The notes under the pieces: generated by a model
Database searches by the model: none
Seen by the model: only the letters and a program-made list of their open reading frames with translations
Told to the model about the DNA's origin: nothing
Translations under genes and position numbers: made by a program
Assembly: GCA_017161075.1 (NCBI GenBank)
Contig: CP046174.1
Coordinates: 3,348,001-3,412,000 of the forward strand
Length of the DNA: 64,000 bases
Source: Erysipelotrichaceae bacterium 66202529
GTDB lineage: Bacteria; Bacillota_I; Bacilli_A; Erysipelotrichales; Erysipelotrichaceae
Reading direction: 5' to 3'
In this document: in pieces, positions 26,801 to 33,767 of the stretch
Layout: each line of letters opens with the position of its first letter
Position numbering within the stretch: the stretch's first letter is position 1

Positions 26801-28798
26801 CTAGCTATTAAGTACATTCATAATATCATTGAATAAGGTATCAGGATCTATATCGGGTTCTTCTGAAGATAATGAATTATTAAACGTATTTTGCTCATCC
26901 AAATGATTGATAAAATCTTGAAATGTCTGACTGTTTAAATAATCTGCAATTTTATCTATTATTTCAGGATTTATTTCATCTTCATCACATTCAGTTTCAA
27001 AATAATCTAATATATGATCCTGAACTTGAGCGGTTATATCGTTACGCTGAGACCAATACCAAAAAGTTATACCAAAAAAATCTACTGCTCTTGGAACCGC
27101 ATAATGTAACTCCATATCAGCTACTGGTGTTTCTGTCTTATCTTCTTTTATGATTTTACTATATCTATATTTTGACCAATCGGGGAGTGTAGTAAAGATT
27201 GGTTGCATATATGTTCTCATAACTATAGCTTCACCTTTCTCCTTGTTTAAAGTTTGCAATTCATTGGCATCAATCAATGATCTTTTGGTCTGCTGATAAG
27301 AACTACCTCCGCCTTGAACCGTTGCAGAAGAATTATAGTTTTGTGAATAACTCTCTGTCCAAATTGTTTCTGATCCTATTTTTCTTTCAATTTCCTCACA
27401 TGTAGAATATTCACCACTGGCGATATATATCCATAAATTGCAATTACCTCTAATAGTCTTTGCTACTTTTTCACCATAGATTTCATCAATCTGACTTGTA
27501 TCTTGGACAAATAAATGATAAATGATTCCTCTTGATCTTGAAACAGTAATTTTTCTACTCATATTTTCCTGTTTTATCAAATTACCATATTCGTCTAAAA
27601 TCATATGTATTCTCCGTGGTAATCGTCCGCCGTATTCATTGGCTTTAAATACCAAAGTTTTATAAATCTCATCAAGTAGCATGGATACAACAGCATCCTT
27701 ACTGGTTTTTTCGTCTGGAGTTATACAAAATAATGCACATGGTTTATCACCAAATGTTGAAATGTCGAAATAGGATTGTGCCATCATTTTAGCCAGTTTT
27801 ATACTGGAAAAAATGTTTAATGTTGCAAGTGATGATGTATAAAAAGACCCCCTTGTTTTATCAGGAGCATTTTGTACTGTAGTAAACGCTACTCTTGCTA
27901 TATCCGTTTCACCAAGGGAATTGAAAAATTCATTTAACGGAATGATTTTATTTATTGGTTTTGATAATAAAGCTAAAGTTTGATACACACTATAAAAATT
28001 CTTTTTAGAATCAGGAACATTTGCTTGGGCTACTGCTAATATCAACCCCTTGATTAAGGCACGCTGACCGTCAATCCATATTTTCTCACCAGCTCCATTA
28101 TCTATTACTAAACTATTGGATAGATCACCAGCTAACTCGTCCGCATCGTCAATATTATCTTCTTGTAGATATCTAATAATGTTAGTTAAAGGATTCCATT
28201 TATCGCTATATTCAAGATTTCTAAAATCAACACAATAAACAGCATATCCCAATCCTTTTAAAAAATTTCTAAATAAGAAGAATAATTCTTTCTTTGGATC
28301 ATTCACTACCATACTTTCTTTTGCTTTTGAAATAAGTGCTATTAAAATACGTACAATTTTTCTACTTTTACCGCTTGCAGTTGTACCAATTACTAAGCTA
28401 TGTACATCATGCTTTTCATAAAGTAATTCATCCTTTTTCCAAAATTTAATACCTTTGGGCAGATAGTGTATAGGCAAGCCACCAACATCTAAATTCTCAT
28501 CCATATTCGTTTGAGCAAAAAAAGTTTTCTGTTCGTCTAATGTAGCCCACCTAGAAGATGCAAGTTTCGTTGATTTTTCTAAATTATATGTGATTTTAAA
28601 TATCATGGCACATATAAGATATATTGAGATACCAAAAGATAGCATAATGATTTCAATTTTATTTAACTGAAAACATTCTATCATTTCAGTATTTGTTAAA
28701 GTGGAAATTATAATTGTAATACACAAGGGAAATATCAACATAAAAGCTATGAATATAATTGAGAATCCTACCCATTTATTTAATTTATGTTTATTCAT
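26801..28798 (-). CDS. VirD4/TraG-type coupling protein
   Basis: ATPase that brings the relaxase-DNA complex to the secretion channel. 665 aa. Two or three N-terminal membrane segments (about 10-30, 43-68); Walker A VIGTTASGKSRK near 137; Walker B MILDEYGN near 398; a QDTSQI motif near 430. A short C-terminal tail EPDIDPDTLFNDI resembles the tail of the 611-aa protein at 29,158. AAAGGAG precedes the ATG. It is followed directly by the relaxase and preceded by the oriT region. Confidence 0.94.
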   Translation of the reverse strand: MNKHKLNKWVGFSIIFIAFMLIFPLCITIIISTLTNTEMIECFQLNKIEIIMLSFGISIYLICAMIFKITYNLEKSTKLASSRWATLDEQKTFFAQTNMDENLDVGGLPIHYLPKGIKFWKKDELLYEKHDVHSLVIGTTASGKSRKIVRILIALISKAKESMVVNDPKKELFFLFRNFLKGLGYAVYCVDFRNLEYSDKWNPLTNIIRYLQEDNIDDADELAGDLSNSLVIDNGAGEKIWIDGQRALIKGLILAVAQANVPDSKKNFYSVYQTLALLSKPINKIIPLNEFFNSLGETDIARVAFTTVQNAPDKTRGSFYTSSLATLNIFSSIKLAKMMAQSYFDISTFGDKPCALFCITPDEKTSKDAVVSMLLDEIYKTLVFKANEYGGRLPRRIHMILDEYGNLIKQENMSRKITVSRSRGIIYHLFVQDTSQIDEIYGEKVAKTIRGNCNLWIYIASGEYSTCEEIERKIGSETIWTESYSQNYNSSATVQGGGSSYQQTKRSLIDANELQTLNKEKGEAIVMRTYMQPIFTTLPDWSKYRYSKIIKEDKTETPVADMELHYAVPRAVDFFGITFWYWSQRNDITAQVQDHILDYFETECDEDEINPEIIDKIADYLNSQTFQDFINHLDEQNTFNNSLSSEEPDIDPDTLFNDIMNVLNS

Positions 28799-29028
28799 AA
28801 CCGCTCCTTTCTGTCATAATAAATGATTTTTGATTAGATAGTTTTATAGAATGGTTTTAATAGTTTAATGATGAAATAATCTATATTACTGACAATATAA
28901 AAAATCTATGAAATACATTATTAGTAAAGGAAAATATCTAATTTTCACAACAAAAAAAGTGATTTTAAGAATCACTAAGTCGTTAATATTGATTATTTGT
29001 TTTTATCGTTGTTTTAAAGTAAAATCTG
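28799..29028. other. non-coding region between oriT core and the coupling-protein gene
   Basis: About 230 nt, very AT-rich, no gene. A plus-strand 75-codon frame (from 28,908) crosses the oriT hairpins and is not credible. Confidence 0.5.
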
Positions 29029-29121
29029 TTGTTGCCACTGGCAACAAGCACCAAAAAGTCGAAACTCGTTACGACCTTATCCTGCTACCAATACAGATTA
29101 TAAATAATCTGTTATTGGTAG
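29029..29121. other. oriT: candidate origin of transfer (oriT)
   Basis: Three hairpins in 93 bp: TTGTTGCCA C TGGCAACAA (29,029-29,047); GTCGAAAC TC GTTACGAC (29,058-29,075, one mismatch); and CTACCAATACAGATTAT with its near-perfect inverse (29,085-29,121). Between the second and third lies TATCCTGC (29,078-29,085), an exact fit to the YATCCTG|Y nic consensus of RP4/Ti-type MOBP systems. The predicted nick after G29,084 is 9 nt past the second repeat, near the 8-nt gap known in RP4. It lies in the conjugation operon next to the VirD4 gene. Confidence 0.75.
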
Positions 29122-29157
29122 GGCTAATCGAATAGCTGGATACTTTTCTATAAAATT

Positions 29158-30993
29158 TTAAAGATCAATTTCTTCATCATCCAATGAAATATCTTCTTGT
29201 ATAATATCATTTATTTTATTTCCTAAATGATGTTCTTGCTGGCATTCATTGAATAATGTTTCAGGATCCGCTTCTATCACCTCATATGTATTCTGATTAG
29301 GGGATAGACGAACTGTTATTTTTTGCAAAGTCATGTGGTACTTACCATCTAAATAATCATCAGAGAAATCCGCATCTCTAGTATATAAGATGAGATCACC
29401 ATTTTCGTTTTTCATAATGGTGCCATTTACATGATTGACTAAATCTTGAATAAAATATTTGTCACCATCCTGATGTGCAAAATATTCAGGTTTTTTATCT
29501 TGACCATATCTTAGATTTTCTGCTTTCATAATATAGATTTTATTTGTCCCGACTATATCATAGAAATTATCAATTATGGCATCCATATTCGTACAATATT
29601 TGTTTGAGCCATAATCTGATGTCATTGCTAACACATTTTTGGCATTTATGATTTGTGAGTTTTCAATAATATTTCCATTGATAATTTCTTGAAAACACTC
29701 ATATGCTAGGGAATGATTAAAGCCAACATAATCTAGTTTTGTAATAGTATTGTCTTTCGTTATAACTGCATACATGGATTGTATTTCGTTTCTATAATCG
29801 CTTTTGTTATTCATCTGATATAACCCAACTGACGAGTTATCATCAAATTTTATATTTTCTAATTCATTAGATTCAAGAAACAGTTTTTTTAATTCATTTT
29901 CAATTTTTATTTTATCGACTGACAGCAAATCATCATTATACAGTAAATCAAGATATAGGTCTGTTTCGTCATTCATCTCCCCTTTATTATCTAATAAAAG
30001 GTATTTGTAATTATATTTTGTATTATCATCCATATAGATTAAGTTATATTCCTTTCCTTCAAGGAACAGTTCTATAATTTCTTCTACGTATCCTACCTCA
30101 GCAAAATAATTATCTGATACAAGTCCAAAATCTTCCGTTCTATACATTTTTAGTTCATCACCATTCTCATTCACATAAAATATGAATGATCTAGTTAATA
30201 GCGTTAAATCAAACTGATTATGCATATCATCTATTAAATACAAAGGTAGGGGATATCCTATCTGACAAAAATCTATTTTTTCAAATTTATTGTTATCTAA
30301 AATTGTATGGCATTTTATTTCGCCATCTTCATTCATCATAAAATATAAACGTTTTTGAAAAATACCATGATTATCAACAATATCAATGATATCTTTATCA
30401 TTCATAGGTCTTTTTTCACCTCTAACAAGTTCGTACCATGTCATATTATTAAATTCATCTTTCTTCGATATATAGCAATGATGTCTATAATAATCATGAT
30501 AATTAGCGATGTTGTTCTCCTCATCCTCAGACGCTTTACAAACTGTATCACGTATATCTATATCTAAGGTAATAGGTGTTTCATACTGACATCTCTCACA
30601 ATATCTATCAGCGTAGCTCTCTATTTCATTTACATAATCCAAAGATACATTTCTGAGAAATGACAACTTACTGATGTCACCTCTTATTGCATGTTTTTTT
30701 AGCAATTCTTTGTTTCTATCAGTAAGATCATGTCCTTTCATTATTATAAATTCTTGAATACCTTTTAACCTATCTTCTTGCCAATTCTTATATTTATTTA
30801 AGTATTCATTTACATAATTTCTAAAATGATCTATATCGTTTTGGCTATACAATGCGTTATATGTGCGTAGTATATCTTTGCAATATTTAAAATTATTTGA
30901 GAATCCACCACTCATATAATTTTGGTCATTTAGAGCATCAGATAGTATATTGATTATTTCATTAAAATATAAATCATTTCTTTTTTCGTCCAT
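29158..30993 (-). CDS. unknown 611-aa ICE protein
   Basis: Large soluble acidic protein, not recognised with certainty; proteins like this with repeated strand-rich segments occur beside DNA-processing genes in Clostridial ICEs (YodL/LPD-type annotations). Visible parts: helical N terminus (about 1-130), a CERCQYETP motif near 135, strand-rich middle, and the C-terminal EADPETLFNECQQEH that resembles the coupling protein's tail. It overlaps the 166-aa gene by 20 nt and is the last gene before oriT. A role in DNA processing or recruitment to VirD4 is inference. Confidence 0.7.
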   Translation of the reverse strand: MDEKRNDLYFNEIINILSDALNDQNYMSGGFSNNFKYCKDILRTYNALYSQNDIDHFRNYVNEYLNKYKNWQEDRLKGIQEFIIMKGHDLTDRNKELLKKHAIRGDISKLSFLRNVSLDYVNEIESYADRYCERCQYETPITLDIDIRDTVCKASEDEENNIANYHDYYRHHCYISKKDEFNNMTWYELVRGEKRPMNDKDIIDIVDNHGIFQKRLYFMMNEDGEIKCHTILDNNKFEKIDFCQIGYPLPLYLIDDMHNQFDLTLLTRSFIFYVNENGDELKMYRTEDFGLVSDNYFAEVGYVEEIIELFLEGKEYNLIYMDDNTKYNYKYLLLDNKGEMNDETDLYLDLLYNDDLLSVDKIKIENELKKLFLESNELENIKFDDNSSVGLYQMNNKSDYRNEIQSMYAVITKDNTITKLDYVGFNHSLAYECFQEIINGNIIENSQIINAKNVLAMTSDYGSNKYCTNMDAIIDNFYDIVGTNKIYIMKAENLRYGQDKKPEYFAHQDGDKYFIQDLVNHVNGTIMKNENGDLILYTRDADFSDDYLDGKYHMTLQKITVRLSPNQNTYEVIEADPETLFNECQQEHHLGNKINDIIQEDISLDDEEIDL

Positions 30994-31474
30994 TTTTTTC
31001 TCCTCGATTCTTTTTTACATACATATTCTCATATCCTGTTTTATAAAACTTTTTACGTAATCGCTTGTCCTTTTTTTGAGATATATTATTAAATGTGAGA
31101 TTTTTATTGAATTCAGAGAAATCACTTTGAAAAAGATGCTCAATTTCAATTCCAGTACCCACAATGTATGCAAGCTCGTCAGTAGTAAGGTAATGGCATA
31201 CTAATTCTCTTTCCTGTGTGATCACACAAATAATTTTTACATCGGGATTCAGGAGCTTTAAAGTTTTAACTGCGTAATAAAGGTCTACATCATTATACAT
31301 ATCCCCATCAATTAGGATATGTGTCAAGTTGGTTACTCGCAACGCAATAAGGTTTATAGCAGTTTTATTTTCATAATGATTTATGAAATATAAGGTGCTG
31401 TCTAATTCATGAAATTCCTTTTGCAAATTATCCATAAACTCATGACTTCCAAATACGATTATTTTCATATTCAT
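30974..31474 (-). CDS. receiver-like/Rossmann-like protein, 166 aa
   Basis: The alternating pattern MKIIVFGSHEFMDNL ... HILIDGDMYNDVDL ... NPDVKIICVIT resembles the beta/alpha fold of response-regulator receivers and TadZ/CpaE N-termini, but no clear phospho-Asp with its Thr/Lys partners is seen. The last 35 residues are strongly basic (KKDKRLRKKFYKTG, KKNRGEKNGRKKK), suggesting nucleic-acid contact. Coupled with the 611-aa gene by a 20-nt overlap. Role unknown; possibly part of the relaxosome. Confidence 0.6.
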   Translation of the reverse strand: MNMKIIVFGSHEFMDNLQKEFHELDSTLYFINHYENKTAINLIALRVTNLTHILIDGDMYNDVDLYYAVKTLKLLNPDVKIICVITQERELVCHYLTTDELAYIVGTGIEIEHLFQSDFSEFNKNLTFNNISQKKDKRLRKKFYKTGYENMYVKKNRGEKNGRKKK

Positions 31475-31478
31475 CCTC

Positions 31479-32027
31479 CTAGATCGTCTTAGAACGATAT
31501 TTTTTATATCCTTGATTTTCTAAATTAGATATTTCTTGATCACTTAATCCATTCAGTTTCAAAATATTCAATAGGTTATCAATGCGTTTTTGATCAGACC
31601 TTATCTGTTTTATATAAGTTATATATAAAGTATCCTCAATTAACTTTATGATCTCTTTTTTTGAATCAGCCAATTTATCAAAGTAAAGGTACTGTTCAAC
31701 ACAGTACCTTATTGCTTCTGACGTATTATCTAAATGTTCTCTTGCTTTGATTTTTTCTAAATCATTCATAACTGTTTCGCTCAATCTGCTACTCACTGTT
31801 ATCGTTGGAGCAGGTATGAAGTCAATAATAGGTATATCATAATAATCAAAAATTCTTTTTAGTACAATAGCATCTACTTTTCTGATTTTAAACTGTTCAA
31901 TTCTGCGGTACAAGTTTATATCAATATGTAGATGTTCAGATACTTCGACTTGTTTAATGTGTTTATCTAAACGCTTTTGCTTGATTGTCACTGACATATC
32001 AAAAGTCAAGAGTATTTTATTATTCAT
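31479..32027 (-). CDS. XRE-like HTH fused to ribbon-helix-helix, 182 aa
   Basis: Residues about 14-65 form an XRE-type helix-turn-helix (KQVEVSEHLHIDINLYRRIEQ); about 75-115 form a ribbon-helix-helix (TVSSRLSETVMNDLEKIKAREHLDNTSEAIRYCVEQY). Two DNA-binding modules in one small protein is unusual. RHH proteins are common relaxosome accessory factors, so it may bind oriT or the GTAGGCAA repeats at 26,766 and 32,239. It overlaps the 74-aa gene by 4 nt. Confidence 0.7.
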   Translation of the reverse strand: MNNKILLTFDMSVTIKQKRLDKHIKQVEVSEHLHIDINLYRRIEQFKIRKVDAIVLKRIFDYYDIPIIDFIPAPTITVSSRLSETVMNDLEKIKAREHLDNTSEAIRYCVEQYLYFDKLADSKKEIIKLIEDTLYITYIKQIRSDQKRIDNLLNILKLNGLSDQEISNLENQGYKKYRSKTI

Positions 32028-32248
32028 AAGGTGGGTTCTTCTTCCTCAAGGATCATTTGATTAAACCTATTCTGTAAATCTTTATAGCATTTCTCATATT
32101 CATTAACAGATTTTCCTTTAAGATAATTCGTAAAATCAGATAACTCCAGTTTCTCGGAAGCATAAATATTATAATCCATGACTAACTCTAATATTTTTGC
32201 TGTCCATGCACGTTTGATCGCATTCTCCCTTTGTTGAAAAGTGGGCAT
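32024..32248 (-). CDS. hypothetical 74-aa protein
   Basis: Short soluble helical protein (MPTFQQRENAIKRAWTAKILELV...), acidic C terminus EEEEPTL. Its start codon lies inside a hairpin (32,239-32,260) that also holds the presumed AGTAGG ribosome binding site. It is coupled to the XRE-RHH gene (ATGA overlap). No family recognised. Confidence 0.65.
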   Translation of the reverse strand: MPTFQQRENAIKRAWTAKILELVMDYNIYASEKLELSDFTNYLKGKSVNEYEKCYKDLQNRFNQMILEEEEPTL

Positions 32249-32260
32249 TTTTGCCTACTT
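32239..32260. promoter_or_regulatory. start-codon hairpin related to the relaxase palindrome
   Basis: Minus strand AAGTAGGCA AAAA TGCCCACTT pairs 8 of 9 positions and encloses the ATG of the 74-aa gene. It shares AAGTAGGCAA with the palindrome at 26,766-26,793. Confidence 0.55.
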
Positions 32261-32261
32261 T

Positions 32262-32921
32262 CTATAGCTCAACCGCTTCTTCACAAGAAACGGAATGAAC
32301 GATCTGACGTTTTTTTTGAGGAAAATGAGATAATTCTTTATCTAATTTTTTGATATCACGTGCTGTCAAATACTCATCTAATGATGTGATCTTTCTCTTA
32401 GAAAAAATTTCATCAATTTTTTTAACAAAAATGGCATTTACCATTTCCTTATTTTCGAGATCTGATTTATAAATTCGGTCATGAACATATTTTTGCTTTA
32501 TCTTAGAGAGTGTATCTTTAATTTGGATTTCTACTGGCATCGTCTTATATTTGATATCCATATGCAAAGCGGTATATCCTGATTTTGGGGTATGCTTATA
32601 GTAATCAGAAATTTCAACACATTTAAAATGATCGTTTATTATATGCTGAATTTTAGGTACATCTTCCTGACTTCTGCAAACAATACTTACACCCATTAAA
32701 TCTGTTAATTGCTTCATTTCTTTATATCCTTTTCGATCAATTTTTTCAATAATGCTTTGTGGTGTTTTATATCTACCTTTCAGTGAATAATCAAAGCCAT
32801 AAAAAAAGCCACTAGATTCTAGTAGCTGGATGAGATCAAATTGTAGTAGTTTTAAATAATCTTGTGATTCAAGATAATTTCTAAAGAATATTGCCGATTT
32901 CTTCAATTTGCTGTTTGACAT
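32262..32921 (-). CDS. small alarmone synthetase (RelA/SpoT synthetase domain)
   Basis: 219 aa from ATG 32921, chosen because AAGGAGG lies 7 nt upstream; the frame is open 13 codons further. A stand-alone RelA/SpoT synthetase domain: KGRYKTPQSIIEKI (about 48-61), the metal-binding Asp in LTDLMGV (D74), YKHTPKSGYTALHMDI (about 108-123) and the catalytic Glu in VEIQIKD (E131). The spacing matches RelQ/RelP, so it could make (p)ppGpp. Alternatively it is a toxSAS that pyrophosphorylates tRNA, since it is paired with a hydrolase whose gene it overlaps by 41 nt. Confidence 0.88.
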   Translation of the reverse strand: MSNSKLKKSAIFFRNYLESQDYLKLLQFDLIQLLESSGFFYGFDYSLKGRYKTPQSIIEKIDRKGYKEMKQLTDLMGVSIVCRSQEDVPKIQHIINDHFKCVEISDYYKHTPKSGYTALHMDIKYKTMPVEIQIKDTLSKIKQKYVHDRIYKSDLENKEMVNAIFVKKIDEIFSKRKITSLDEYLTARDIKKLDKELSHFPQKKRQIVHSVSCEEAVEL

Positions 32922-33474
32922 TCTGAACCTCCTTTTCAAGTTCTGCAAAAAGATCATCATAGTGAGGATTATTCAATTCACTTAAATGAGTATCAATAAT
33001 AGGTAAGAAAACCGTTTCAGTTTCATCTATATATCTCTGTACCTTTATTGGGTTAGGACAATTTTTTAATGAGCTAACATTATGAATTCTATCTAACATT
33101 TTGATTTTAAGTGCTATTAAATCAGTGCATACTAGCTTTAAATAATCTGAATAAGATATACCTTTTTTATGCGTCAATAACTGAATTTTATCGGCTATTG
33201 CTATACCAAACTCTTTTTTAATTTCTTCATATGTAACATCTGTATCCTCAAGAGTATCATGCAGTAAAGCAATGATTATTTCATCAGGATTAGTAAGTCT
33301 TTTAGATACTGCGATAGGGTGCGATATATACTCTGTGCCTTCATCTCTCATTTGCCCTTTATGAGCTTTCTTAGCAATCTTATATGCAAGATATACTTTA
33401 TATTTCTGATCATTTTCTTGTTGCTCATATTCGCTGAAATCAACGTTAAATTCGTTATAATCATATTCTTTCAT
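32881..33474 (-). CDS. small alarmone hydrolase (HD domain)
   Basis: 197 aa. Stand-alone HD-type hydrolase domain as in Rel/SpoT N-termini and MESH1: AHKGQMRDEGTEYISHP (H38, H52), ALLHDTLEDT (H72-D73, E76-D77) and KMLDRIHNV (D128), which together supply the Mn-binding residues. It should remove pyrophosphate from ppGpp or from a modified tRNA. AAGGAGG precedes the ATG. It comes first and overlaps the synthetase gene by 41 nt, so the hydrolase is made before or with the synthetase, an order suited to an antitoxin. Confidence 0.88.
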   Translation of the reverse strand: MKEYDYNEFNVDFSEYEQQENDQKYKVYLAYKIAKKAHKGQMRDEGTEYISHPIAVSKRLTNPDEIIIALLHDTLEDTDVTYEEIKKEFGIAIADKIQLLTHKKGISYSDYLKLVCTDLIALKIKMLDRIHNVSSLKNCPNPIKVQRYIDETETVFLPIIDTHLSELNNPHYDDLFAELEKEVQNVKQQIEEIGNIL

Positions 33475-33485
33475 AAAGTCCCTCC

Positions 33486-33767
33486 TTATATTTCAATATC
33501 ATCATATTCTTGATCTTCTGCCCAACAAGCATCATTCAAGAGTTTCGATGTTATTTTATCAATATCTGTGTTATGTTTTCTTAGAATTTTTTGTACTTCA
33601 GGAAAATATTCATTGTAATAACAATCATCTATTCTGCGTAGTAAACAAACAAGAAATTCCATCTTTTCCTGAATATTATTGATATTCTCATACCAATTAG
33701 AATACTCCTCATAAAATGAATTTGGTAGATGATGCAACATACTTTGTATCAAATTATTCATGCTCAT
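33486..33767 (-). CDS. hypothetical 93-aa protein
   Basis: Soluble, rich in Tyr/Asn/Glu with an acidic C terminus (AEDQEYDDIEI). Overlaps the 1715-aa gene stop by 4 nt (ATGA) and lies 11 nt upstream of the alarmone hydrolase. Not recognised; it may be a third member of the alarmone module. Confidence 0.65.
   Translation of the reverse strand: MSMNNLIQSMLHHLPNSFYEEYSNWYENINNIQEKMEFLVCLLRRIDDCYYNEYFPEVQKILRKHNTDIDKITSKLLNDACWAEDQEYDDIEI

Noticed and set aside
28908..29135. 75-codon plus-strand frame over the oriT region
   Set aside because: It runs through all three oriT hairpins, which explain the sequence better.
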